A stretch of DNA of 64,000 nt from Pseudomonas sp. S30 (lineage in GTDB: Bacteria; Pseudomonadota; Gammaproteobacteria; Pseudomonadales; Pseudomonadaceae): NCBI RefSeq assembly GCF_016518545.1, contig NZ_JACVTO010000009.1, positions 144,401-208,400 of the forward strand. Direction: 5' to 3'. The translations under genes were made by a program, and so were the position numbers. Shown here piece after piece: positions 36,208 to 45,399 of this stretch; the stretch's first letter is position 1; each line of letters opens with the position of its first letter. Under the pieces are notes generated by a model, which was given only the letters and a program-made list of their open reading frames with translations, did not search any database and was not told the DNA's origin.

Positions 36208-36693
36208 TCAGTGGTGGTGGCCACCTTCGCCATGGACGTGGCCGTGGGCGACCTCTTCTTCGCTGGCATCACGCACATCGACGACCTTGACCTTGAAGTT
36301 CAGACGCTGGCCGGCCAGTGGGTGGTTACCGTCGACGGTCACGTCGTCGCCGTCCAGGTCGCGGATGGTGACGATCTGCATCTGGCCGTCCGGCGCCGAA
36401 GCATGGAACTGCATGCCGACTTCCAGTTGATCCACACCTTCGAACATGCTGCGGTTCAGCGTGCTGACCAGTTCGGCCTGGTATTCGCCGTAGGCGTCTT
36501 CCGGCTCGATGGCGACGTCGAGCTCATCACCGGCCTGCTTGCCTTCCAGGGCCTTTTCCAGGCCGGGGATGATGTTCGAAGCACCGTGCAGGTAGACCAG
36601 TGGTGCGCCACCGGCGGAGCTGTCGATGGTCTCCCCGGCGTCGTTGGTCAGGGTATAGTCGATGGAGACTGCCTTGTTGGCGGCGATCAGCAT
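36208..36693 (-). CDS. slyD: FKBP-type peptidyl-prolyl isomerase SlyD
   Basis: 161 residues from the ATG at 36693. FKBP fold with the inserted chaperone flap (I-E-P-E-D-A-Y-G-E-Y ... G-N-H-P-L-A-G) and a His-rich C-terminus (H-G-H-V-H-G-E-G-G-H-H-H) that binds nickel in homologues. Cytosolic folding helper and metal chaperone. The frame is open 149 codons upstream over the divergent gene; that is a shadow. Confidence 0.94.
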   Translation of the reverse strand: MLIAANKAVSIDYTLTNDAGETIDSSAGGAPLVYLHGASNIIPGLEKALEGKQAGDELDVAIEPEDAYGEYQAELVSTLNRSMFEGVDQLEVGMQFHASAPDGQMQIVTIRDLDGDDVTVDGNHPLAGQRLNFKVKVVDVRDASEEEVAHGHVHGEGGHHH

Positions 36694-36705
36694 GGGGCAA
36701 GACCT

Positions 36706-36993
36706 TTGCAAAAGAATGTAGAACGGACAAGTGTAACCAAGGGCACGCCCGATTGCGAACGCGCAGCCGAAGGCCACCACCCCATCAGTCGGATCGTCGG
36801 CTTCCAGCTCGATGCCCACGGCCACTGGGTGGTGGCGCTGTCCTGCGGGCACACCCAGCACCTGCGTCACCAACCGCCCTGGCAACAGCGCGCCTGGGTG
36901 CTCGATGCACACCAGCGCGCGGCCCGTATCGGCCAGGTGTTCGCCTGCGGCTGGTGCGCGAAAGGTGCCGATAGCGCTACCCTTGCCCGCTGA
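36706..36993 (+). CDS. DUF3565 family Cys-rich small protein
   Basis: 95 residues if started at the TTG at 36706. The core is H-W-V-V-A-L-S-C-G-H-T-Q-H-L-R-H-Q-P-P-W and F-A-C-G-W-C-A-K-G, the DUF3565 signature with three Cys and several His for metal binding. Function unknown. The start is odd: between 36708 and the core there is no in-frame ATG, GTG or TTG. The TTG at 36706, 13 bases from the divergent slyD start, is the only standard choice near; an ATC at 36784 is where homologues would begin. It ends 31 bases before pta and may be co-transcribed. Confidence 0.7.
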   Translation: MQKNVERTSVTKGTPDCERAAEGHHPISRIVGFQLDAHGHWVVALSCGHTQHLRHQPPWQQRAWVLDAHQRAARIGQVFACGWCAKGADSATLAR

Positions 36994-37024
36994 CCCTTCG
37001 CACCGCTCATTCGAGACGCCACCC

Positions 37025-39112
37025 ATGCAGACTTTTTTCATCGCGCCGACCGACTTCGGTGTCGGCTTGACCTCCATCAGTCTCGGGCTGGTGCGTACCC
37101 TCGAACGCGGCGGGCTCAAGGTCGGTTTCTTCAAGCCCATCGCCCAGCCTCACCCGGGCGACACCGGTCCGGAGCGCTCCACCGAGCTGGTGGCGCGCAC
37201 CCACGGCATCAAGCCGCCCATGCCCCTGAGCCTGGCCCAGGTCGAGCGCATGCTCGGCGACGGCCAGCTCGACGAGCTGCTCGAACAGATCATCAGCCTG
37301 TACCAACAGGCCTGTGTCGGCAACGACGTGGTGGTGGTCGAGGGCATGGTGCCGACCCGTCACGCCAGCTACGCCGCGCGGGTCAACCTGCACCTGGCCA
37401 AGAGCCTGGATGCCGAGGTGATCCTGGTGTCGGCACCGGAAAACGAGGTGCTCAGCGAGCTGTCCGGACGCGTCGAGTTGCAAGCCCAGATGTATGGGGG
37501 CCCACGCGATCCGAAAGTGCTCGGGGTGATCCTCAACAAGGTCCGCACCGAGGAGAGCATGGGCGAGTTCGCCAGCCGTCTGCGCGAGCACTCGCCGCTA
37601 TTGCGCGGCGACGACTTCCGCCTGCTGGGCTGCATTCCCTACCAGCCCGAACTCAACGCCCCGCGCACCCGGGACGTGGCCGACCTGCTCGGCGCCCAGG
37701 TACTCAACGCGGGCGACTACGAACAGCGGCGCATGAACCGCATCATCATCTGCGCACGGACCGTGGCCAATACCGTGCCGCTGCTGACCTCCGGCACCCT
37801 GGTGGTGACCCCCGGAGACCGCGACGACATCATCCTTGCCGTGAGCCTGGCAGCGATCAACGGCGTGCCGCTGGCCGGCCTGTTGCTGACCAGCGACAGC
37901 AAACCAGACGCACGCATCCTCGGCCTGTGTCGTGGCGCGCTCAATGCTGGCCTGCCGATTCTGTCGGTGAGCACCGGCTCGTTCGATACCGCCAACCTGC
38001 TCAACTCGCTCAATCGGGAAATCCCGGTGGACGATCGCGACCGCGCCGAATTCATCACCGACTTCGTCGCCAGTCACCTGGACGCCGCCTGGCTGCACCA
38101 GCGCTGCGGCACCCCGCGCGAGCTGCGCCTGTCGCCGGCGGTGTTCCGCTATCAGCTGATCCAGCGTGCGCAGCAGGCCAACAAGCGCATCGTCCTGCCC
38201 GAAGGTGCCGAGCCGCTGCTGGTGCAGGCCGCCGCGATCTGCCAGGCGCGTGGCATCGCCCGTTGCGTTCTGCTGGCCAAACCCGAAGCGGTGGAGGCCG
38301 TGGCCCGCGCACAGGGGATCAGCCTGCCGGCCGATCTGGAGATACTGGACCCGGAGCTGATTCGCCCACGCTACGTCCAGCCCATGGTGGATCTGCGCAA
38401 GAGCAAGAACCTCAATGCACCGATGGCCGAGCAGCAACTGGAAGACCCGGTGGTGATCGGCACCATGATGCTGGCCCTGGATGAAGTCGACGGCCTGGTC
38501 TCAGGGCTGGTGCACTCCACCGCCAACACCATCCGCCCGGCCCTGCAACTGATCAAGACCGCTCCCGGCGCCAGCCTGGTGTCCTCGGTGTTCTTCATGC
38601 TGTTCCCCGAGCAGGTGCTGGTGTACGGCGACTGCGTGATGAACCCGCATCCAGACGCCGCCGAGCTGGCCGAGATCGCCCGCCAGAGCGCCGAGTCGGC
38701 GCAGGCCTTCGGCATCACCCCGCGCGTGGCGATGATCAGCTATTCAAGCGATTCGGCCAGTGACGACCAGGTGCAGAAAGTGCACGAAGCCACACGCCTG
38801 GTCCAGGCGGCCGAGCAGGATCTGCTGATCGATGGTCCGTTGCAGTACGACGCCGCCGCCAATCCGCAAGTGGCCCTTCAGTTGGCCCCGCAGAGCGCCG
38901 TGGCCGGGCGTGCGACGGTGTTCGTGTTCCCCGACCTGAACACCGGCAACACCACCCACAAGGCCGTCCAGCGCAGCACCGACGGCGTCAGCCTGGGTCC
39001 GATGCTGCAAGGCCTGCGCAAGCCAGTGAACGACCTGCCGCGCGGGGCGCAGGTGGACGACATCGTTCACACCATCGCCCTGACCGCCATCCAGGCCAGT
39101 CAGGTACGCTGA
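37025..39112 (+). CDS. pta: Phosphate acetyltransferase
   Basis: 695 residues, the long form. The N-terminal half is a BioD/DRTGG-type regulatory region (starts F-F-I-A-P-T-D-F-G-V-G), and the C-terminal half (about 370-695) is the catalytic PTA domain with V-L-P-E-G-A-E, L-V-H-S-T-A-N-T and F-P-D-L-N-T-G-N-T. Interconverts acetyl-CoA and acetyl phosphate. No ackA is adjacent. The frame is open 71 codons upstream, inside the DUF3565 gene. Confidence 0.95.
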   Translation: MQTFFIAPTDFGVGLTSISLGLVRTLERGGLKVGFFKPIAQPHPGDTGPERSTELVARTHGIKPPMPLSLAQVERMLGDGQLDELLEQIISLYQQACVGNDVVVVEGMVPTRHASYAARVNLHLAKSLDAEVILVSAPENEVLSELSGRVELQAQMYGGPRDPKVLGVILNKVRTEESMGEFASRLREHSPLLRGDDFRLLGCIPYQPELNAPRTRDVADLLGAQVLNAGDYEQRRMNRIIICARTVANTVPLLTSGTLVVTPGDRDDIILAVSLAAINGVPLAGLLLTSDSKPDARILGLCRGALNAGLPILSVSTGSFDTANLLNSLNREIPVDDRDRAEFITDFVASHLDAAWLHQRCGTPRELRLSPAVFRYQLIQRAQQANKRIVLPEGAEPLLVQAAAICQARGIARCVLLAKPEAVEAVARAQGISLPADLEILDPELIRPRYVQPMVDLRKSKNLNAPMAEQQLEDPVVIGTMMLALDEVDGLVSGLVHSTANTIRPALQLIKTAPGASLVSSVFFMLFPEQVLVYGDCVMNPHPDAAELAEIARQSAESAQAFGITPRVAMISYSSDSASDDQVQKVHEATRLVQAAEQDLLIDGPLQYDAAANPQVALQLAPQSAVAGRATVFVFPDLNTGNTTHKAVQRSTDGVSLGPMLQGLRKPVNDLPRGAQVDDIVHTIALTAIQASQVR

Positions 39113-39117
39113 TCCAA

Positions 39118-39142
39118 CCTGGGCCGCAGCATGCGGCCCAGG
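39118..39142. terminator. GC hairpin between pta and the OmpA-like gene
   Basis: A 10-bp perfect stem CCTGGGCCGC/GCGGCCCAGG with a five-base loop (AGCAT). It sits between converging genes and has no T run on either strand; probably a shared transcript end. Confidence 0.5.
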
Positions 39143-39156
39143 GGAGGCATCAGGTA

Positions 39157-39894
39157 TCAGGGATACTGCTGAACGGTGCCCTGCTGGCCAGCACCTTGCT
39201 GATCGTACTGCTGGCCGGGGATCGGCTTGAGGTTGACCTCGACGCGACGGTTCTGCGCGCGACCGTTGGCGTCGGCATTGCTGGCGATCGGCTGGTCAGG
39301 CCCCATGCCACGTACGCTGACTCGCGAGGCGTCGACACCCTGGGAAGTGAGGTAGGTGCTCACCGCCTGGGCGCGTCGCTGGGACAGGTCCATGTTGTGC
39401 TGGCGGCTGCCGGTGCTGTCGGTGAAGCCCACCACTTCGATGGTGTTCTGGTTGAACTGCTTGAACGAGCTGGCGAGGTTGTTCAGTGGCGAGTAGAAGC
39501 TCGGTGCGATGTTCGCCGAGTCGGTGGCGAAAGTGATGTTACCCGGCATGATCAGCTTGATCTGGTCACCCTGACGCTGCACTTCGACACCGGTATTGGC
39601 CATTTGCGCACGCAGCTCGGCCTCCTGCTTGTCGGCATAATAGCCGTACCCCGCAGCCGCTGCGCCCACGGCGGCGGCGCCGATCAGCGCACCCTTGCCA
39701 CGGTGATTGTGGTCGATGGCAGCGCCCGCCACTGCACCGGCCAACGCGCCCAGGCCGCCGTACTTGGCCGTTTTGCTCATTCCGGAACCGCCGCCCTGCG
39801 CCTGGCCCTGGTTGTCATAGGGATTCTGCCCGGCACAGCCGGTCATCAGGGCAGCGGTAGTGGCGACGATAATCAGGCGGCGCAGGTTTGACAT
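39157..39894 (-). CDS. OmpA family lipoprotein
   Basis: 245 residues from the ATG at 39894 (a TTG two codons before is possible). Lipobox L-M-T-G-C with Cys19. A glycine-zipper segment (about 48-90, G-G-L-G-A-L-A-G-A-V-A-G) that may insert in the membrane precedes the OmpA C-terminal domain (about 115-225), which has the peptidoglycan-binding motif N-A-D-A-N-G-R-A-Q-N-R-R-V-E-V. The tail is Gln/Gly-rich. It resembles YiaD. Anchors the outer membrane to the cell wall. Confidence 0.9.
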   Translation of the reverse strand: MSNLRRLIIVATTAALMTGCAGQNPYDNQGQAQGGGSGMSKTAKYGGLGALAGAVAGAAIDHNHRGKGALIGAAAVGAAAAGYGYYADKQEAELRAQMANTGVEVQRQGDQIKLIMPGNITFATDSANIAPSFYSPLNNLASSFKQFNQNTIEVVGFTDSTGSRQHNMDLSQRRAQAVSTYLTSQGVDASRVSVRGMGPDQPIASNADANGRAQNRRVEVNLKPIPGQQYDQQGAGQQGTVQQYP

Positions 39895-40075
39895 GGACAA
39901 GCTCCTGGTGAAATTCGAATATGCGACTGATCGCAGGCGAACAGAGACCAGACTTGGACTGGAACGACGAAGGAAGATTCCATGAAAACCCGTTCATCGG
40001 CTGCGCCGCGACCGCCCGCCCGACAATCTCCCCTCGCCCGCAGACATCACTGGCCCAGCCCGCAGACGACCCGCC

Positions 40076-40768
40076 TCAGGGCAGGTACAGACTGAAGAGC
40101 CCGCCGCCCAGTGCACCACCGTTGCGCAACTCGATCCGCCCGCGCACGCCGTCGCGCTCGTGCAGCGCGGCGATCCGCGCGGCGAAGTACAGCCCCAGGC
40201 CAGTGCTGCCACTGCTCGCATCGATGCCTTGGGCATAGTCGTGCTGGCGCTCGAGCATGTACTGGGGATAACCGGCGCCGTCGTCGTTGACACTGATCAC
40301 CAGTTGCTCGCCTTGCTCCTCGACGCTGATCAGCAGTGCATGCCCAGCATAGCGGATGGCATTGGTCAGGACGTTGGCCACCACCGAGGCCACCAGTTCG
40401 CGGTCGAAGAAGCCCAGCGGGTTCTCGGTCTCGATTCGCCAGGTGGCCAGCAGGTCACGGTGACGAATGACGTCCTGCTGCGCCGCCAGCTGCGCTTCGA
40501 CGAAATCTTCCAGCTCGTGGTAATCGGGGCAGATCGGCAGCTGGTTGATGCCCAGCTTGTACAGCCCCAGCATCTGCACCAGCATGCCGTTGAGGTGGCG
40601 CAGCTCGTGCTCGATCACCCCCTGCTCGCTGCCGCTGCGGGCCGCTTCGGGCAGGCGCGCCAACCACTGGTCATGGGCCTGGGTCAGCGCCGACAACGAA
40701 TTCTTCATGTCGTGCACGGTGGAGGCGATCACCGTGGAGAAGTCCAGCCCCTGCTCGTGGTCGCTCAT
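40076..40768 (-). CDS. Soluble sensor histidine kinase
   Basis: 230 residues without membrane or sensor domain: only dimerisation (H-box S-T-V-H-D-M-K-N-S-L near residue 20) and ATPase parts (N-box V-L-T-N-A-I-R-Y-A, G-box N-D-D-G-A-G-Y-P, and G-S-T-G-L-G-L-Y-F). Its ATG overlaps the stop of the response regulator by four bases, so the two form one translation-coupled pair. The missing sensor suggests another protein, perhaps the TPR regulator, brings the signal. The frame is open 31 codons upstream. Confidence 0.88.
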   Translation of the reverse strand: MSDHEQGLDFSTVIASTVHDMKNSLSALTQAHDQWLARLPEAARSGSEQGVIEHELRHLNGMLVQMLGLYKLGINQLPICPDYHELEDFVEAQLAAQQDVIRHRDLLATWRIETENPLGFFDRELVASVVANVLTNAIRYAGHALLISVEEQGEQLVISVNDDGAGYPQYMLERQHDYAQGIDASSGSTGLGLYFAARIAALHERDGVRGRIELRNGGALGGGLFSLYLP

Positions 40769-42378
40769 GCGCCGAACACCCGCACATGCAACTTGCGATA
40801 GCGCTCGAAGCGGCTGTCGCTGGCGGGGATGCCGGCCACCCGGTTCAGGCAGTCCTGGCATTCCTGCATGATCGACTCCGGCGGGCGCTCGCCGCCCACG
40901 CGCAACAGGGCCTGGGCAGTATTGAGGGCGATGCTGATGTTCTTCGGCTGCAACGACAAGGCCTTGCGAAACAACTGCAGCGCCTCGCTCAATTGTCCGG
41001 CCTGGTAGCTGCGCACGCCCTGACGGTTGAGATCCACCGCCTCGGTGACGGCGCCTAGCACACTGGGGTCGTCGGTGACCCTGGCCACGCTCTGCATCAC
41101 ACTGGGGTCGTCGCCATAGGTCTCCACGCAGCCCTTGAGGATCGAAGTGCCGGCCGAGGCCTGTCCGAGCGCACTGAGCTGGCTGGCCACGGTCAGGGCG
41201 GCATCGACCGAGAAAAACTGATCCATCTTCTCCAGGCGCTGCATGGCCTGCTCGGTGAGCTTGGCTGCGGTCTCGGCATCGCCGGCCTGTTGCAGGCTGG
41301 CCGCCTTCATCAACCGCGCACGGACCTGCAACCCCTGATCTTCGGTGTGCTCCTTGGCCACTTCGCTGAGCACCGTGTTGATCTCCACACGGGTACGCGC
41401 ATCCAGCCCGTTGCCCGCATTCTTGTTCATCAGCGCCTGGGCCAGGCCCAGATTGCTCTCGGCGCTCTTGTAGCGCGAACTCTGGCCCTGGCTGACGGCA
41501 TGCCGGTAAGCCTTGGACGCACCCTCGAAGTCTTCGTTGTCCAGCGCCAGCTTGCCCAACGCAGCCTGACGGCGGACCGCCAGCGGCGACAAGCGCACCG
41601 CTTCTTCCAGCACGTGCTGGGCACGCTTGCTGTCGCCTTTGGCCACCAGCACCTCGGCCATGCCATCGTACAGCGCCGGCATGATCGGAAACGCCTTGAG
41701 CGCCTGCTCGTAGACGCCTTGGGCCTGGTCCTGCTGGCCACGCTGGTGCAGCAGGCTGCCCAGCGCCGCGTAGGCCCAGGGCTGCGGACGACTTGCCAGG
41801 ATACTGGTGAGAAACTTCTCCAGTTCATCGAAACGCTTGAGCGCGCGCAACGCATCCGCTCGGTAGCGCAGGCACAGCGGGGCAAAGCGCGGATCCTGCT
41901 TGCACAGCTCGGCGCAGGCGGCCAGCACCTCGGCCGGACGACCGCGATCCAGCGCTTGCAGAATGGGCTTGAGCAATGCCTTGCGCTGGGTGAGCTTCTC
42001 CAAGCGCTGCGCCAGGCCGATACGATTGAACGGTTTGGTCAGATAGCCATCAGGCTCGTGCTCCAGCGCGCTGAGCACGATGGACTGGCTGCTCTCGGCG
42101 GTGACCATGATGAACACGCACTCATGGCTGATGAGCTTGTCCAGCAACAGATCCTCGAGCACCTGTTGCCCGTTCTTCTTGCCATCGCCCAGGTGAAAGT
42201 CCTGGAGGATGAAGTCGTAGCGTTTTTGCGCACACATGCGCAGGGCCTGCTCGCCACTGTCGGCGGTATCCACCTCGCGCACTCCGAGCTCGCGCAGCAT
42301 GGAACGCGTGGAGGTGCGAAAGTCGGTGTAGTCGTCGACGATCAGAAAGCTTTTTTGCCCGTACTGCAGCATCGACAC
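40765..42378 (-). CDS. Response regulator with TPR output domain
   Basis: 537 residues from a GTG; an ATG two codons on (42372) is an equal choice. The receiver domain (about 8-130) has the acidic pair V-D-D (15-16), the phosphoacceptor Asp60 (I-L-Q-D-F), the T in V-T-A, and Lys in L-T-K-P-F. The rest (about 140-537) is a chain of TPR-like helical repeats with no DNA-binding or enzyme domain. It probably acts by protein binding. Paired with the soluble kinase downstream. Target unknown. Confidence 0.9.
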   Translation of the reverse strand: MSMLQYGQKSFLIVDDYTDFRTSTRSMLRELGVREVDTADSGEQALRMCAQKRYDFILQDFHLGDGKKNGQQVLEDLLLDKLISHECVFIMVTAESSQSIVLSALEHEPDGYLTKPFNRIGLAQRLEKLTQRKALLKPILQALDRGRPAEVLAACAELCKQDPRFAPLCLRYRADALRALKRFDELEKFLTSILASRPQPWAYAALGSLLHQRGQQDQAQGVYEQALKAFPIMPALYDGMAEVLVAKGDSKRAQHVLEEAVRLSPLAVRRQAALGKLALDNEDFEGASKAYRHAVSQGQSSRYKSAESNLGLAQALMNKNAGNGLDARTRVEINTVLSEVAKEHTEDQGLQVRARLMKAASLQQAGDAETAAKLTEQAMQRLEKMDQFFSVDAALTVASQLSALGQASAGTSILKGCVETYGDDPSVMQSVARVTDDPSVLGAVTEAVDLNRQGVRSYQAGQLSEALQLFRKALSLQPKNISIALNTAQALLRVGGERPPESIMQECQDCLNRVAGIPASDSRFERYRKLHVRVFGA

Positions 42379-42502
42379 GACCTGTATTGGAGGGTGGAAA
42401 GTGAATGAGGCGTCTGCTGTATCGGCCGTACGTCGGAAAAGATGAGCCCAGCCGCACCCAGGCGGATATCAATTGGCCATCACTTTACCTCTGTGCCCTG
42501 CG

Positions 42503-45220
42503 TCAGGCCAGCAGCCCCAGCGATTTGGCCCTGGCCACCGCCTGGGTGCGACGCTCCACACCGAGCTTGCTGTTGATATGGCTGGCGTGGGTCTTGACGG
42601 TGTGCAACGAAATGAACAGCCGCTCACTGATCTGCTGGTTCGAACACCCCAGGGCGATCAGCTCCAGCACCGCCAGCTCGCGGCCGCTGAGTGCCTCGCG
42701 ACTGCAATGTAAGCCGCTCGACACCTGCGGCAGGCACGTCTGCAGCGCCTCTTGCACAGGGCAGGCGGGCAGACGGGCAAGCTGCTCGCGCAGCCATTCG
42801 CCCTGCCCATCGAGCAGTGCCTGGAACGGCTGCAGGGCGCCGCCGCGGGCCGCCAGGAGCGCGCGACCCAGCCATTGGAGGGCATCGCGGTCACGTCCCT
42901 GCGCCAGCATCAGCATCACCAGCTGGCATGCCGCATTGAGCACCAGCATCATTCCGCCATCGGCTTCGCCACGCATCGCCAGTGCGCACAGTCGCCGCTC
43001 GGCCACCTCGTCACGCTGCAAGGTGCAATCGAGCAGGGCCTGTTGCAGGCCGATGTGCTGGGCCAGCAACGGATGGAACTCCGGGGCGGCCGCCGGCTGC
43101 TCGCCGCCATAGGTCTGGCCCAGGCGCAGCAGCCAGGGTTCGGCGAGATCGACACGCCCCTGTGCCTGCCACAGCTCGCACTTGATCAGGGTGATCATGG
43201 CCAGGTAGAAAATCGGTGGAACATCCCAGATGTGCATGAGCCGTTCCGCCTCGGCCAATTCCGCGAAGGCTTCGGCGAAGCGTCCGTCACGGCCGTCGAG
43301 CGAGGCGATCACGCAGTGGCCGATCAACACGCTGATATCGCGACACGCCCTGGCTTCGCCGAGCCCGGCGCGCAGACGCTTGCGCGCCTGCTCGGGTTGA
43401 AGGCGCGAAGCCAGCAGGTAGCCCTCGTAGAGCACCAGCCGCGCCCGCACGGCATACAGGCGCTGGCCCGGCAGGCCATGCAGCCGATTCAGTCCATCCT
43501 GAACCTGGGCCAAGGCGCGCAACACCTGACCGCGCGCGTGCAGCACCCGCGCCTGGTCATAGTGAGCCAGCGCCTCGAACAGGGGGTTGCCCACCCGCTG
43601 CGCGAGCTCCAGCGCCTCGCGATTCCAGCCACGCGCCCGGGAGAAATCACCGTCGGCGATCGCCAGGTTCGACAAGGTCGACAGGCATACCAGACGCTGG
43701 CCATAGCGCTTGCAGGGCAGGCTCTGCAATGCCTGCTCGCAGTACTCCAGGGTGCGCTGGCGATCGCCTCGGCCGCGGGCGATCACTCCACTGAGCGCCA
43801 TCCACTGCGCCAGCATCGACCTCTGCGCGGTGGCCGAAGGCGCCGGCAGGAAGCGACTCAAGTGCGCCGCCAGCTCCTCGGCCGCATCGAGCTGACAAGC
43901 CAGTCCCAGTGCCCAGCTGTACAACACGATCAAGCGCGGCGTGCTGGTCAGCAGACGCTCGGGCAGGTCCATTTTCCAGCGCAGCAACATGCCGATGTTC
44001 TGCTCGGCCAGCAGTTGCTCCTCGGACAGGCTCTGCACCAGGTCCGCAGCCACTTCCAGCGAGCCGGCGCGCAGGGCCTGCTCCACCGCCTCGTCCAGCA
44101 ATCCGTGGCGCTCGAACCAGCGACAGGCGCGCAGGTGCTGGGCAGGCGAAGGCGCGCTGGCCGGGCGGCTGCGCAGTAGATCGGAGAACAGGTGGTGATA
44201 GCGGAACCAGCGGCCATGCTCATCCAGCGGCACCAGAAACACCTGATGGGCCCGCAGGTAGCGCAGGATCGCCTCACTGTCCTGCCGCTCGCGCAAAGCG
44301 TCGCACAGGTCGCTGCAGAAGCGCTCCTGGGACGCCGTGTCATAGAGAAAGGCCTGGATCTCGCCCGGCAAGAGCTCGATCACCTCTTCGAGCAGGTAAT
44401 CGCGAATCAGCCCCTCGGCGCCATGCAGCGCCTGCGGCAAGGCCTGCTCCAGCCCCGACTCGTTCACCGCCAGTTGCCAGAAGCGCAGGCCCGCGACCCA
44501 GCCATCGCTGCGCTGGATCAGGTTATCCAGGGCCTGCCCGCGCAGCCCGGTCGGCTGCCGGCCGATGACTGCCAGGGCTTCGTCGGGGGTCAGGCGCAGG
44601 TCTTGCTCGCTCAGTTCGGCCAACTGGCGCGACAGACGCAGCCGCGCCAGGTGCCAATCAGGGCGTTGACGGCTGGTCACCAGCAGGGCCAGCCCAGAGG
44701 GCAGGTGGTCGAGCAGAAACTGCAGGCAGCGGTCGAGCACCGGGCCCTGGACGAGGTGATAGTCATCCAGCACCAGCAGCACTGGGCTGGCACTGTCCAT
44801 GTGCTGAGCCAACTCGTCGAGCAGGCCGTCGAGCCATTGCTCGTAGGCGAAAGGTTGATGGCGCTGACGCATCTTCAACAGGCCCATGGCCTGGCCGCCC
44901 AACGCAGGACACAGCCCTTGCAGGCCTTCGAGCAGGCGCTCGAGGAAACGCCCAGGCTCGGCATCTCGCGGGCTCAAGCCCAGCCACAGGCTGCGCCAGT
45001 GGCCGGGCAATTGCTCGCAGAACTCGATGGCCAGACAGCTCTTGCCGAAACCGGCTGGCGCACTGACCAGCAACAGCCTTCCGCTCAACCCTGCTTGCAG
45101 GCGCTGGCACAGTCGGCCACGCAGCACATGCCCCTCGGGCAATGGCGGGCGAAAGAACCGCGTGTCGCGCCCGGCAAGGGTCTCGCTGGCAACTCCATGC
45201 GTGCGGGACAGGTCTGTCAT
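42503..45220 (-). CDS. MalT-type (LAL) LuxR family transcription regulator
   Basis: 905 residues: N-terminal NTPase with Walker A S-A-P-A-G-F-G-K-S (near 53-61) and a probable Walker B (L-L-V-L-D-D-Y-H, near 150), a long helical/TPR-like centre, and a C-terminal LuxR helix-turn-helix (about 843-905; L-S-G-R-E-L-A-V-L-E-L-I-A-L-G-C-S-N-Q-Q). Large ATP-binding LuxR proteins sense small molecules and activate catabolic genes. No dedicated target gene lies next to it. The flanking gaps are short (about 120 and 180 bases). Confidence 0.92.
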   Translation of the reverse strand: MTDLSRTHGVASETLAGRDTRFFRPPLPEGHVLRGRLCQRLQAGLSGRLLLVSAPAGFGKSCLAIEFCEQLPGHWRSLWLGLSPRDAEPGRFLERLLEGLQGLCPALGGQAMGLLKMRQRHQPFAYEQWLDGLLDELAQHMDSASPVLLVLDDYHLVQGPVLDRCLQFLLDHLPSGLALLVTSRQRPDWHLARLRLSRQLAELSEQDLRLTPDEALAVIGRQPTGLRGQALDNLIQRSDGWVAGLRFWQLAVNESGLEQALPQALHGAEGLIRDYLLEEVIELLPGEIQAFLYDTASQERFCSDLCDALRERQDSEAILRYLRAHQVFLVPLDEHGRWFRYHHLFSDLLRSRPASAPSPAQHLRACRWFERHGLLDEAVEQALRAGSLEVAADLVQSLSEEQLLAEQNIGMLLRWKMDLPERLLTSTPRLIVLYSWALGLACQLDAAEELAAHLSRFLPAPSATAQRSMLAQWMALSGVIARGRGDRQRTLEYCEQALQSLPCKRYGQRLVCLSTLSNLAIADGDFSRARGWNREALELAQRVGNPLFEALAHYDQARVLHARGQVLRALAQVQDGLNRLHGLPGQRLYAVRARLVLYEGYLLASRLQPEQARKRLRAGLGEARACRDISVLIGHCVIASLDGRDGRFAEAFAELAEAERLMHIWDVPPIFYLAMITLIKCELWQAQGRVDLAEPWLLRLGQTYGGEQPAAAPEFHPLLAQHIGLQQALLDCTLQRDEVAERRLCALAMRGEADGGMMLVLNAACQLVMLMLAQGRDRDALQWLGRALLAARGGALQPFQALLDGQGEWLREQLARLPACPVQEALQTCLPQVSSGLHCSREALSGRELAVLELIALGCSNQQISERLFISLHTVKTHASHINSKLGVERRTQAVARAKSLGLLA

Positions 45221-45399
45221 GGCCGGCTCGTTCGAATTGGAAGGTAACGGCGCTGTGGGTGTGATGCGAGACTAGCGGCAAATCACCTGCGGCTGAAACA
45301 GGCGAAGGCGCTTTCCGGGAAAAAGACTACGACAAAAAGAAACAAAGACTGACAAGAATCAGTGAGGTCTATGGCACGCCATAGCACAGGCGCAGGACA

